Positions 15,610 to 24,198 of a stretch of 64,000 nucleotides of DNA are shown one piece after another (the first letter of the stretch is position 1; each line of letters opens with the position of its first letter). The translations under genes were made by a program, and so were the position numbers. The notes under the pieces are model-generated. The model had not been told where the DNA came from. It made no database searches and saw only the letters and a program-made list of their open reading frames with translations. The DNA is taken from NCBI RefSeq assembly GCF_017744675.1, contig NZ_JAGIAV010000001.1, positions 436,498-500,497 of the forward strand. Direction: 5' to 3'. Origin of the DNA: Flavobacterium sp. (GTDB lineage: Bacteria > Bacteroidota > Bacteroidia > Flavobacteriales > Flavobacteriaceae).

Positions 15610-15684
15610 AGTTGATAGTTGATAGTTTATGGTTGATAGTTGTTAGATTATAACTATCAACCATAAACCAACAACCAACAACCA
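15610..15684. repeat. Short-word inverted repeat after hemE
   Basis: The 81-base spacer after hemE is made of the word GTTGATAGTT repeated, then its complement (AACTATCAACCATAAACC and ACAACCAACAACC). It forms one extended hairpin and leaves almost no other sequence before the next start at 15690. It could be a terminator-like or processing element. Confidence 0.55.
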
Positions 15685-15689
15685 AAAAA

Positions 15690-16067
15690 ATGCTCAACAA
15701 AGGTTTAAGAGATGAAGAAAAAATAAGAATTGATAACGTTCTCAAAACGTTACGAACTCTTGTTTATGTACCTTATCCTTTGAATGCTTTACAAAAATCA
15801 GATCTTGAAAACCAACTGAAAGAATTTGGATTGAACTTTGAAAGTTTGATCGATTATTCTAATGAAGATTTGACAACATTATTGATGCGTCTTCATTTTG
15901 ATTGGGAACAATTGGAACAGTTTGCTGATATCCTGATTGAACTTTCAAAAGAAGAAAATTATAATTTTAAAGATAAGGCTTTGGCTCTTTATCAATATAT
16001 CCAATCTGAAAGCAAAGTGTTTTCTTTTGGAATAAATTCGAAAATTTCATCTCTTAAAAACAAATAA
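15690..16067 (+). CDS. Hypothetical protein in the hem run, 125 aa
   Basis: The product is a small soluble, mostly helical, acidic protein starting MLNKGLRDEEKIRIDNVLKT. It has no signal peptide, membrane helix or motif I recognise. It ends 2 bases before the acetyltransferase gene and is therefore part of the hemE-to-hemF transcription unit. Its conservation in flavobacterial hem clusters would be the first thing to test; no function is proposed. Confidence 0.75.
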   Translation: MLNKGLRDEEKIRIDNVLKTLRTLVYVPYPLNALQKSDLENQLKEFGLNFESLIDYSNEDLTTLLMRLHFDWEQLEQFADILIELSKEENYNFKDKALALYQYIQSESKVFSFGINSKISSLKNK

Positions 16068-16069
16068 AA

Positions 16070-16615
16070 ATGACTTTTACAGATTGGAAAACAAACCGAA
16101 TTGATACTATTCTTCCTGAAGAATTCTACAGGTTAATTGACAAGAATCGAAATCACATTGCCAAAACTTTTCCTGTCACTCTTTCCAATTCTGATACTCT
16201 AGAAAAAGCACAAAATTTTTTATCGCTAAGTTCCGATAAAGAGAGAAATAAAGAAGGTTTTCATTTTTATGCCCGAGACATCCAAACGAATAATTTAATT
16301 GGTTATTTGTGTATAAAAACTATCGATTATCGCGTTTCGAAATGTGAATTTGGTTATTTTATTGATGAAGATTATCAGGGAAAAGGAATCACTTCTAAAA
16401 TGGTTTCTAATGCACTTGACTTTTGTTTCAACGAATTAATGCTGAACAAAGTTTTCATTTGCACTTCAGAAATCAATATCGCAAGCCAGAAAGTTGCATT
16501 GAAACACAATTTCAAACAAGAAGGAATTTTAAGAGACGAATTTAGAAACGGAGACGGTACTTTGCAGAACTCGGTTTACTTCGGACTTCTTAAATCAGAA
16601 TACATAAAATCATGA
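16070..16615 (+). CDS. GNAT-family N-acetyltransferase (RimJ/RimL-like)
   Basis: The 181-residue protein has the GNAT fold pattern. EFGYFIDEDYQGKGITSKMV near 100-120 is the acetyl-CoA binding loop (Q/R-x-x-G-x-G/A), and NIASQKVALKHNFKQEG near 148-165 is the RimJ/RimL-type C-terminal motif. These enzymes acetylate protein N-termini, amino acids or antibiotics. The substrate here is unknown. The stop overlaps the hemF start by 4 bases (ATGA), so it is translated with the heme genes, although no heme link is established. Confidence 0.88.
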   Translation: MTFTDWKTNRIDTILPEEFYRLIDKNRNHIAKTFPVTLSNSDTLEKAQNFLSLSSDKERNKEGFHFYARDIQTNNLIGYLCIKTIDYRVSKCEFGYFIDEDYQGKGITSKMVSNALDFCFNELMLNKVFICTSEINIASQKVALKHNFKQEGILRDEFRNGDGTLQNSVYFGLLKSEYIKS

Positions 16616-17517
16616 AAGACAAATTTTACGCCTACATACAAAATTTACAAGACCAGATTTGCGCTGGATTAGAAGCCGTTGACGGAACTGCAAAATTTCG
16701 TGAAGACTTATGGAAACGTCCAGAAGGCGGCGGTGGAAGAACACGCGTTATTGAAAACGGAAATGTTTTCGAAAAAGGTGGCGTAAACATTTCAGCTGTT
16801 CATGGAAAACTTCCAGAAACGATGCAAAAAATGTTCAATGTTGGCGAAGCCGATTTCTTTGCCTGCGGATTAAGCTTGGTAATTCATCCTAAAAGTCCGA
16901 TGGTTCCTACGGTGCATGCCAATTGGCGCTATTTTGAAATGTATGACGAAAAAGGAAATGTAATCGAACAATGGTTTGGTGGCGGACAAGATTTAACGCC
17001 TTACTATTTGTTTGAAGAAGATGCCATTCATTTTCATCAGACTTGTAAAACAGCTTGCGATAAACACAATCCAGAGTTTTATCCAAAATATAAAAAACAA
17101 TGCGATTCGTATTTTTGGAATGCACATCGTCATGAAGCTCGTGGTTTAGGCGGTTTATTCTTTGATTATTGCAAAGCAAATGAGCAAATGTCTATGGAAA
17201 ACTGGTACGATTTTGTAACCGAAGTTGGAAATAGTTTCCTAGAAGCTTATGTGCCAATTGTAGAAAAAAGAAAAACTCTGTTATACACGCCAGAACAAAG
17301 AAACTGGCAAGAAATCCGTCGCGGTCGTTATGTTGAATTCAATTTGGTTCACGATAAAGGAACTTTATTCGGATTGAAAACAAACGGAAGAATTGAAAGT
17401 ATTTTGATGAGTTTGCCTCCTCATGTGCAATGGGTCTACGATCATCATCCAGAAGCGGGAAGCGAAGAAGAAAAATTGATCAACGTTTTGGCAAATCCAC
17501 GTGAGTGGGTTTCTTAA
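16612..17517 (+). CDS. hemF: Oxygen-dependent coproporphyrinogen III oxidase
   Basis: This 301-residue enzyme oxidatively decarboxylates coproporphyrinogen III to protoporphyrinogen IX using O2. Family motifs include WKRPEGGGGRTRVIENG near 38-54, VHANWRYFEM near 100, WFGGGQDLTPYY near 120, and RYVEFNLVHDKGTLFGLKTNGR near 240-260 (quoted in parts). It ends the hemE-to-hemF run. With a quinone-linked HemJ upstream in the window, this suggests an aerobic heme pathway. An anaerobic HemN may exist elsewhere. Confidence 0.96.
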   Translation: MKDKFYAYIQNLQDQICAGLEAVDGTAKFREDLWKRPEGGGGRTRVIENGNVFEKGGVNISAVHGKLPETMQKMFNVGEADFFACGLSLVIHPKSPMVPTVHANWRYFEMYDEKGNVIEQWFGGGQDLTPYYLFEEDAIHFHQTCKTACDKHNPEFYPKYKKQCDSYFWNAHRHEARGLGGLFFDYCKANEQMSMENWYDFVTEVGNSFLEAYVPIVEKRKTLLYTPEQRNWQEIRRGRYVEFNLVHDKGTLFGLKTNGRIESILMSLPPHVQWVYDHHPEAGSEEEKLINVLANPREWVS

Positions 17518-17527
17518 TTAATATGTC

Positions 17528-17833
17528 GCCCCGCTGGGGCTTCTTTTTTGGGGTTGGCGATTCAATTTCTATATATATTATGCTCCGCTGGAGCATTTTT
17601 CATACAAAATAGTCCCAGAGAGACGACATATTTATAGAATTCAAATACCAACATTACGTATAAAGCTCCAGTGGAGCGAAATATCTATAGAACCATTTTG
17701 AATCTCTCCAACAAAAGCCCCAGCGGGGCGGCATATTTATAGAATTCAAATACCAACATTACGTATAAAGCTCCAGCGGAGCGAAATATCTATAGAAACA
17801 ATTACCTCTTACATCAAGAGCCCCAGCGGGGTG
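17528..17833. repeat. REP palindrome array left of the IS200-like transposase
   Basis: The 402-base gap after hemF contains six clear 13-base palindromes and one degenerate unit. Clear copies are GCCCCGCTGGGGC (17528), GCTCCGCTGGAGC (17582), GCTCCAGTGGAGC (17665), GCCCCAGCGGGGC (17717), GCTCCAGCGGAGC (17770) and GCCCCAGCGGGGT (17820). A 66-base direct repeat (17627-17692 and 17732-17797, one difference) shows that the array grew by tandem duplication. GCCCC and GCTCC cores alternate. It is not a CRISPR: unit spacing is irregular and the intervening sequence is itself repeated. Confidence 0.85.
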
Positions 17834-17919
17834 ACATATCTACCCATAAAAAAAGAAAACTTATCTTACAAATTTAAAATTATTAATTAGTTTTGTCGTT
17901 TAGTAATTTCGATTAAAAA

Positions 17920-18378
17920 ATGGCAAACACTTATTCTCAATTGTATATACAAATTGTTTTCGCCGTAAAGGGAAGGCAAAACTTGATTTCCAAAAATTGG
18001 AAAGACGAAATGTATAAATACATCACTGGAATTATCACGAATCAAAAACAAAAACTGATCGCAATAAATGGAATGCCAGATCATATTCATATATTAGTTG
18101 GAATAAAGCCAGACATTTCATTATCAGATTTAGTACGGGACATCAAATCTAGTTCATCAAAATTTATAAATGAACAAAAATGGATTAATGGGAAATTCGA
18201 ATGGCAAACTGGTTTTGGTGCATTTTCATATGGCCATTCACAATTGACAAATGTTATTGAATATATAGAAAATCAAGAAGAACATCATAAAATAAGAACA
18301 TTCAAAGAAGAATATATTGCGTTTTTAAAGTTATTCAATATTGATTATAAATATGAATATCTTTTTGAAGAAGTTTGA
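17920..18378 (+). CDS. IS200/IS605-type Y1 transposase (REP-associated, RAYT-like)
   Basis: The 152-residue protein is a TnpA-like HUH endonuclease. The metal-binding HUH motif is in GMPDHIHILVG near 48-58, and the catalytic Tyr is probably in the late helix QLTNVIEYIENQEEHH. It starts MANTYSQLYIQIVFAVKGRQ, the usual beta strand opening of this family. It is surrounded by short palindromes, several on the left and two on the right, which are the expected hairpin substrates. It probably moves or once moved those REP units. It appears full length, without frameshift. Confidence 0.9.
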   Translation: MANTYSQLYIQIVFAVKGRQNLISKNWKDEMYKYITGIITNQKQKLIAINGMPDHIHILVGIKPDISLSDLVRDIKSSSSKFINEQKWINGKFEWQTGFGAFSYGHSQLTNVIEYIENQEEHHKIRTFKEEYIAFLKLFNIDYKYEYLFEEV

Positions 18379-18387
18379 TTTTATGTC

Positions 18388-18451
18388 GCTCCTCTGGAGC
18401 TTTATTCATTCGGGCAATTTAATTGCTAGAAATATTCTGCTCCGCTGGAGC
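18388..18451. repeat. REP palindromes right of the transposase
   Basis: GCTCCTCTGGAGC (18388-18400) and GCTCCGCTGGAGC (18439-18451) belong to the same family as the left array. The first is preceded by ATGTCG, as is the leftmost left-hand unit (17528). Together the left and right units may define the ends of the mobile unit around the transposase gene. Confidence 0.75.
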
Positions 18452-18470
18452 ATTTTAAAAATTATTGCTC

Positions 18471-19409
18471 ATGAATTTAAAACTAATTTACGCCACATTC
18501 TTTATAAACATTTTTGGGTCTTTTGCCCAAAATGACACTTTGCAGAATCCGTATTTTAAATCTTATCGAGATAAAATTACTGCCAGCGTTTATTATCTAG
18601 ATACTTCCAATAGTTTTGTAATAGCATCAGATATTCAAGACCCGAAAATATATCTCAATCTTATTCCCAATCGAAGAGAGCAGATTGGTTTCAACCTGAA
18701 TTATAAAATTATTGATGTAACCATTGGTTTTGCCCCTAAATTTCTGAGCCGAAACAAAGGAGATTCCGACTCCAAACACTTTAATTTTAACACCCGTTTT
18801 TACTATAAAAAATGGATGCAATCTTTTACCTTCATTAATCAAAAAGGATTTTATATCAGTGATGATAACATAACGGCGCAATTGCCCAGCATGCGCACTA
18901 CCAAAATCGGCGGATCGACTTCTTATGTCTTCAATAATAAATTTTCTTTTAAAACATTGGTAAGCCAAAACGAGTGGCAGACTAAAAGTTCGGGAAGTTT
19001 CATTCCGTCATTCTCTTTTTATTACACCAATCTAGATTTAAATACCCCCGATTCGTCCCCTAGCGATATGTATGTATTTACTCTGGCTCCAGCGTACTTT
19101 TACAATTTTGTAATCAGTAATCGAGTTTTAATTGGCGCTGGACTTGCTTTAGGCGCTGGAATCAATGATATTGATGGTGAAACCTCAGCATTATACCAAG
19201 CCGATTTCAATTTAAAACTGGCCTATAATAGAGATCGTTTTTTTGGTTTTGCAAGTCTTAATACCGTAAGTTTTGCTCAAGATGAAAAAGTTGACCCAAG
19301 ATTAAATGACAATATCGCTACTGTAAAACTGTCTGTTGGTTATCGATTTGATCCTCCAAAAAAAGTAAAAGAAGTCTACGACAATGTCAATAAAAAAATA
19401 GGCTTGTAA
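18471..19409 (+). CDS. DUF4421-family exported protein
   Basis: With the start at 18471 the product is 312 residues. It begins with a signal peptide (MNLKLIYATFFINIFGSFAQ) and continues with many alternating beta strands, consistent with an outer-membrane barrel. DUF4421 is a Bacteroidota family of unknown function and the repeated strands (FNTRFYYKKWMQSF, YVFTLAPAYFYNF) fit it. The preceding REP palindrome ends 19 bases upstream, so any promoter lies in or near the REP. Function is unknown. Confidence 0.75.
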   Translation: MNLKLIYATFFINIFGSFAQNDTLQNPYFKSYRDKITASVYYLDTSNSFVIASDIQDPKIYLNLIPNRREQIGFNLNYKIIDVTIGFAPKFLSRNKGDSDSKHFNFNTRFYYKKWMQSFTFINQKGFYISDDNITAQLPSMRTTKIGGSTSYVFNNKFSFKTLVSQNEWQTKSSGSFIPSFSFYYTNLDLNTPDSSPSDMYVFTLAPAYFYNFVISNRVLIGAGLALGAGINDIDGETSALYQADFNLKLAYNRDRFFGFASLNTVSFAQDEKVDPRLNDNIATVKLSVGYRFDPPKKVKEVYDNVNKKIGL

Positions 19410-19491
19410 GAAATCTTAACTTGAAATAGGCACGAAGCCCAATTAAAATGCTTAAATTACAGAGATTTATAAAAAACTAAAATTCATTGTT

Positions 19492-20388
19492 ATGAAAAAT
19501 ATAAACAGCGAACAGTTAAATCTTATGCATTCTGGAAAAGGCTTTATTGCGGCCTTAGACCAAAGCGGCGGTAGTACACCAAAGGCATTATCGCAATATG
19601 GCGTTCAGGAAAATCAATATTCAAACGAAGAAGAAATGTACGCTCTTGTACATGAAATGAGAACTAGAATTATTAAAAGTCCTGCCTTTGACAGTCAATA
19701 TATTTTGGGTGCCATTTTATTTGAAAACACAATGGATCGTAAAATCGATGGACAGTGGACGGCAGATTATTTATGGGAACAAAAACATATCATTCCTTTC
19801 CTAAAAGTAGATAAAGGTCTTGCAGAACTTGCAGATGGCGTTCAGTTGATGAAACCGATTTCTAATCTTAACGAATTGCTTGATCGCGCTGTCGAACGTA
19901 AGATTTTTGGAACCAAAATGCGTTCTGTTATCAAGGAAGCAAATCTGAAAGGGATTCAAGAAGTAGTAAAACAGCAGTTTGAAGTTGGATTGCAGATATT
20001 TGAAAAAGGCCTTATCCCGATAATCGAACCTGAAGTTGATATTTATAGTGCAGACAAAGAAAAATCGGAACAGATTTTGAAAGAGGAAATTCAAAAACAA
20101 CTGAATTCTTTGGATAAAGACGTGAAAGTTATGCTGAAACTTTCTATTCCAACGGTAAATAATTTTTACAGTGATTTAATGTCAGATCCTCATGTGGTGA
20201 GAGTTGTAGCGCTTTCTGGCGGTTATTCTCGAGAAGATGCCAATCAGAAACTTGCCGAAAATCACGGATTGATTGCGAGTTTTTCTAGAGCTTTATCAGA
20301 AGGACTTAGCGCTGGGCAATCTGATGAGGAATTCAATACAGAACTCGGCAATTCGATTAAAGAGATTTACGAAGCTTCCGTTCAATAA
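19492..20388 (+). CDS. Class I fructose-bisphosphate aldolase
   Basis: This 298-residue protein matches the bacterial class I (Schiff-base) aldolase family. The N-terminal signature [19 protein letters not shown] is near residues 16-34, and the Schiff-base Lys lies in [16 protein letters not shown] near 210-220. The Glu-containing strand [14 protein letters not shown] near 175-188 is also typical. It cleaves fructose-1,6-bisphosphate in glycolysis and runs in reverse in gluconeogenesis without a metal. The gene ends in a strong hairpin shared with the convergent gene. Confidence 0.93.
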   Translation: MKNINSEQLNLMHSGKGFIAALDQSGGSTPKALSQYGVQENQYSNEEEMYALVHEMRTRIIKSPAFDSQYILGAILFENTMDRKIDGQWTADYLWEQKHIIPFLKVDKGLAELADGVQLMKPISNLNELLDRAVERKIFGTKMRSVIKEANLKGIQEVVKQQFEVGLQIFEKGLIPIIEPEVDIYSADKEKSEQILKEEIQKQLNSLDKDVKVMLKLSIPTVNNFYSDLMSDPHVVRVVALSGGYSREDANQKLAENHGLIASFSRALSEGLSAGQSDEEFNTELGNSIKEIYEASVQ

Positions 20389-20396
20389 AATCATAA

Positions 20397-20425
20397 AAAA
20401 ATCCCTGAAGTCTTTCAGGGATTTT
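20397..20425. terminator. Bidirectional terminator between aldolase and convergent gene
   Basis: AAATCCCTGAA-gtct-TTCAGGGATTT forms an 11-base stem with a 4-base loop, preceded by A tracts and followed by T-rich sequence on both strands. It lies between the aldolase stop and the convergent minus-strand stop. Confidence 0.85.
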
Positions 20426-20433
20426 GTTTTCCA

Positions 20434-22284
20434 TTATTTAGAAGTCATTTCTTCGGCCAAATCTAAAGTCTGCAAAATAATATTTTTATCAGACTTGAAA
20501 GAGCTCAGTTTAAAAACGAATTTCAATTTATTATCGATTAGCTTTTTAGGCGATTCAATTGAAACATCAGAAAATTGAGAAGAGATTTTAGTCATTCGAT
20601 CCAATTCTGAATCTTTTGCTTTTTTGCCAAATGTTTTTATCGTTTGTGCAATATTCAATTTTCCAGAGATATAATTTTTGCTCAAATTTTTCTTGGTTTC
20701 TTTAATAAAAGAACCATTTCCTGCTCCAAAGTACTCTTTTGTATTCGCAACAATTACCACATCTTTATCTTTAAGAATAAAAATGTTGTCGTAGTCCTGA
20801 GTTCCAACAATCGTATAAAGATTTCCGTTTTGAACTAATACCTTTTTGCGAACGCCCAATTGCAGTAATTTATCTCCAAATGTTGGATGCGTTGAAGTAA
20901 AAATCACAGAAAAAAGCGGAATTTCTTTTTTCACTTTCTCCTCTGTTATTTTCTCTTCATAATTTTCATCATAACCATATTTTTTGGTCAATACCTCAAC
21001 GTCTTTCACATCGTACAAAAAAGCGCTTAAATCGCCATCAAAAAGCTTTGCTGTAGCATCTTCGTCAACAATTGTAGAAATCAAGTCTGTAATAAGGCTA
21101 ATATCTTCTTTGGCAAGTTTTGGACTTTGGAATAATTCTGTCATTAATGACGGAAAGTTTTCAAGAACTGCTTTGGTATTGGCATGATAAGAAATATAAC
21201 CTAAAGGCTTTTCGGCAGGGAAATAATTAAAGATATTCTTGTTGATTTTCCTATTGCTGATTTTGCTTACCACATCGGCAATCTCTGGAGAATACTCTAC
21301 CACTTCTTCGATTCGGGCATTATCATTATCAAAATAAAAATCCAGATTGATTCCTTTTACAAAATTCCCAAAGTTCTTTTGCATTGGCAAATACTTATCG
21401 TAACCGCCAAATAGTGACAGCGGATAATTGTATAACGAATAGAAACTAGACATCACGCCGCCATAATTTACCCAAGAAGAAATATCAGCAGAAACATTTA
21501 TTTTTGAAGAACTTGGCGGTGTAAATCCGTTTTCGAATAATGCCTTTACAATTTCGCGCTGCTTCTCGGCCAATTTTCTATCAAATTCAGCTTGTTCTGC
21601 CGTGTATTCTTCATACGGATTTCCATCATACAAATGATCGCTTTCCGCAGGTTCATTAAATACTATTGGATCTGTATTTTTTGCCGCAGGTTCTTCAATT
21701 TTTAGTGTATCGGCCATTACTGGAACACCATAAACCGGGGCTTCAATTATTGTTTCATCATATGGCTCTGATATTGAAACAGAATCCATTGCTGTTGAAG
21801 TTTCTGCAACATCATAAAATTTAGAAGGAAGTCGTTTTGTCAATTCAATAACTACCAAATAATTATCGTTCCAAACAAATGATCTTTTTACTCCATTTGG
21901 TGTATAAACTTCGTATTTTCCGAAATTTTCAATTGAGCCGTTCGCTCCATTTGCTCCCTGCTTTTCAATTAAATATTTTCTAACTGCATCTTTGCTTTTT
22001 ACCGGAATCGTAACTTGGTAAAAAGGAACTGAATCTAAGAAATTGCCATGAATGGTAATTTTTTCATTCAACTTAATAATATCAACATATTTACGAAGAT
22101 CAAAATCTGGTTTTTTAGTGATGTACTTGGTTAAAATCGGATGATTTAAAACCTCATCAATGCTGACTTTTTTAGAAAGCTGGTTTCCGTTAAACTGTAC
22201 AAAATAGTCGTATTTTTCTGGAATGGTTTGGCCAAAAGAAAAATACGCGGCGAATAGAAAAATTAAGGTGTAAAAATGCTTCAT
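20434..22284 (-). CDS. Large exported protein of unknown function, 616 aa
   Basis: The protein starts with a signal peptide (MKHFYTLIFLFAAYFSFGQ) and is probably periplasmic or surface-located. I do not recognise a named domain with certainty; the layout recalls the DUF4836-like Bacteroidota proteins. An acidic low-complexity stretch around residues 165-235, rich in Glu, Pro and Ala, separates an N-terminal beta-rich part from a larger C-terminal part. It is 4 bases downstream of a lipoprotein gene on the same strand, so the two probably act together. Confidence 0.8.
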   Translation of the reverse strand: MKHFYTLIFLFAAYFSFGQTIPEKYDYFVQFNGNQLSKKVSIDEVLNHPILTKYITKKPDFDLRKYVDIIKLNEKITIHGNFLDSVPFYQVTIPVKSKDAVRKYLIEKQGANGANGSIENFGKYEVYTPNGVKRSFVWNDNYLVVIELTKRLPSKFYDVAETSTAMDSVSISEPYDETIIEAPVYGVPVMADTLKIEEPAAKNTDPIVFNEPAESDHLYDGNPYEEYTAEQAEFDRKLAEKQREIVKALFENGFTPPSSSKINVSADISSWVNYGGVMSSFYSLYNYPLSLFGGYDKYLPMQKNFGNFVKGINLDFYFDNDNARIEEVVEYSPEIADVVSKISNRKINKNIFNYFPAEKPLGYISYHANTKAVLENFPSLMTELFQSPKLAKEDISLITDLISTIVDEDATAKLFDGDLSAFLYDVKDVEVLTKKYGYDENYEEKITEEKVKKEIPLFSVIFTSTHPTFGDKLLQLGVRKKVLVQNGNLYTIVGTQDYDNIFILKDKDVVIVANTKEYFGAGNGSFIKETKKNLSKNYISGKLNIAQTIKTFGKKAKDSELDRMTKISSQFSDVSIESPKKLIDNKLKFVFKLSSFKSDKNIILQTLDLAEEMTSK

Positions 22285-22288
22285 AAAG

Positions 22289-22921
22289 TCAAGGCGTTAA
22301 TTGGATTGTATTATTCATTAATGTCGATTTTTTAAATACGCTGTACATACTTTGCTTTAAAAAAACCGTCTTTTTATTTTTTGAAATTTTGCTGTTCATA
22401 TTATCCACAGCCAGAACATCTTTATCGAAAGTATAAATAGAAATAATGCTGGCTTCCTCTAAATCTTTCTTTTTCTTAGGGTCGTTTACCACTTTTTCTG
22501 GCACAGGATACGAAGCAATTCTTTCGAAAGTTTTGCCGCTTCCGCTAAAGTGAATCAGATCGCGCTGATTGTTTATGGTATTTACAGCCGCATTAAGAGC
22601 CTTTAGATTTGCGTAATTAAGTTTGATAATGAAAACGTAATTCTGAAAATCTGTTTTGGTGCTAACACTTGAAATTCCGTCAATCTTCAATGCTTTCTCT
22701 TTAAAATCATTTAGTTTAGCTGTAATTTCCTGTTCGTTCGGAATTTTGACACCATCCACTTCTTCCAACCAGATAGCCGATTTGGTCTTGAACCATGATT
22801 TAGAAAAATCAATCATCAAAGTATATTCGCCACTTTGATCATCGTGGTGTTTGATTCTTTCTGTAATCTCAAAACAACTCGTTAAGAGCAAACAGCATAA
22901 TAAAGCGAGAATTTTCTTCAT
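22289..22921 (-). CDS. Lipoprotein of unknown function, 210 aa
   Basis: The product begins with a lipoprotein signal ending in LLLTSC. The mature protein is mixed alpha/beta with a FSKSWFKTKSAIWLEEVDG segment, and no motif I recognise. It is cotranscribed with the 616-residue exported protein that follows 4 bases later. The pair looks like a flavobacterial conserved unit of unknown role. Confidence 0.78.
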   Translation of the reverse strand: MKKILALLCCLLLTSCFEITERIKHHDDQSGEYTLMIDFSKSWFKTKSAIWLEEVDGVKIPNEQEITAKLNDFKEKALKIDGISSVSTKTDFQNYVFIIKLNYANLKALNAAVNTINNQRDLIHFSGSGKTFERIASYPVPEKVVNDPKKKKDLEEASIISIYTFDKDVLAVDNMNSKISKNKKTVFLKQSMYSVFKKSTLMNNTIQLTP

Positions 22922-23057
22922 TTTACAAATTTAGATGGAATATTCTTAAAAACCATGCTTGATTAGCTCTAAGTTTAACTCTTGAAAAAACTAAATTTTT
23001 AGATAATATTAACGGATTCTACCACAAGCTAAACGCCTTATTTTGTTCCTTTTTCTT

Positions 23058-23065
23058 TAACTTTG
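23058..23065 (+). promoter_or_regulatory. -7 promoter element of hemB
   Basis: TAACTTTG matches TAnnTTTG. It lies 137 bases before the hemB ATG, implying a long AT-rich leader. The leader includes the TCTAAAA word repeat at 23169-23198. Confidence 0.45.
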
Positions 23066-23168
23066 CGCCACTTATAAAAAGTAACACAACTTCAAGAAAA
23101 AATAAAAAACAACTACAGTTTTAGAAATCAAGATTCATCAATCTGTTTTTTTATTGAATCAGATCCAA

Positions 23169-23198
23169 ATCTAAAATCTAAAATCTAAAATCTAAAAT
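23169..23198. repeat. TCTAAAA tandem word repeat in the hemB leader
   Basis: The word ATCTAAA recurs about every 10 bases, four times in a row, directly before the hemB start. Related ATCTAAAA runs precede the desaturase stop (33230-33255). It is low-complexity and may influence translation initiation; no hairpin partner is close. Confidence 0.5.
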
Positions 23199-23201
23199 TA
23201 T

Positions 23202-24197
23202 ATGTTCCCACTACAAAGAGGCAGAAGATTAAGAGTAAATGAGTCCATTCGTTCTTTAGTTCGCGAAACCAGTTTAAGTCCGTCAGATTTTATGTTTCCA
23301 ATGTTTATTGCTGAAGGCGAAAATGTAAAAGTCGAAATTCCGTCAATGCCGGGAATTTTTAGAAGATCGATAGATTTAACAGTTGAAGAAGTAAAAGAAC
23401 TTTTTGATTTAGGAATTCGCGCGGTTAATATTTATGTAAAAGTTAGTGAGAATTTAAAAGACAATACTGGAAAAGAAGCTTGGAATGCCAACGGATTAAT
23501 GCAACAAGCCATTCGTGCCATAAAAGCAGCTTGCCCAGAAATGATTGTTATGCCTGATGTGGCATTAGATCCCTATTCTATTTATGGTCATGACGGAATT
23601 ATAAAAAATGGTGATGTAGAAAACGACAGTACTGTTGATGCTTTAGTAAAAATGGCAGTTTCTCATGCAGAAGCTGGTGCCGATTTTGTTGCGCCAAGCG
23701 ATATGATGGACGGACGTGTTTTACGCCTTCGCGAAGGTTTAGATGCTGCCGGATTTCAAAATGTTGGAATCATGAGTTATTCTGCTAAATATGCCTCTGC
23801 ATTTTATGGTCCGTTTAGAGATGCTCTAGATTCTGCACCAAAAGATGCTGATGTTGCTGTTCCAAAAGACAAAAAAACCTATCAGATGGATTATGCCAAT
23901 CGCATTGAAGCCATCAAAGAAGCTTTGTCTGACGTTGAAGAAGGTGCAGACATGGTTATGGTAAAACCTGGAATTGCTTATTTGGATATTGTTCGCGAAA
24001 TTAAAAATACCGTAAATGTTCCTGTAACGGTTTACCAGGTTTCTGGAGAATATGCGATGATTAAAGCAGCATCTGAAAGAGGCTGGCTAGATAACGATAA
24101 GATCATGATGGAGCAATTAATGTGCATTAAACGTGCAGGTGCCAATCTGATCTCTACTTATTTTGCAAAAGAAGCTGCGATACTTTTAAAGAAATAA
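23202..24197 (+). CDS. hemB: Porphobilinogen synthase (ALA dehydratase), metal-site variant lacking the zinc cysteines
   Basis: The 331-residue enzyme condenses two 5-aminolevulinate molecules into porphobilinogen. The active-site lysines are in MSYSAKYASAFYG near 195 and MVMVKPGIAYLD near 250. The segment that carries three zinc-binding Cys in other HemBs here reads DVALDPYSIYGHDG, with Ala, Asp and Asp instead. This is the Asp-rich, magnesium-type form. It is one base from the cupin gene downstream, so hemB, cupin and cytochrome are likely one unit. Confidence 0.95.
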   Translation: MFPLQRGRRLRVNESIRSLVRETSLSPSDFMFPMFIAEGENVKVEIPSMPGIFRRSIDLTVEEVKELFDLGIRAVNIYVKVSENLKDNTGKEAWNANGLMQQAIRAIKAACPEMIVMPDVALDPYSIYGHDGIIKNGDVENDSTVDALVKMAVSHAEAGADFVAPSDMMDGRVLRLREGLDAAGFQNVGIMSYSAKYASAFYGPFRDALDSAPKDADVAVPKDKKTYQMDYANRIEAIKEALSDVEEGADMVMVKPGIAYLDIVREIKNTVNVPVTVYQVSGEYAMIKAASERGWLDNDKIMMEQLMCIKRAGANLISTYFAKEAAILLKK

Positions 24198-24198
24198 A

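Noticed and set aside
17528..17833. Possible CRISPR array
   Set aside because: The repeats are short palindromes at irregular spacing, and the intervening sequence is itself duplicated, with no cas genes. REP elements explain it.
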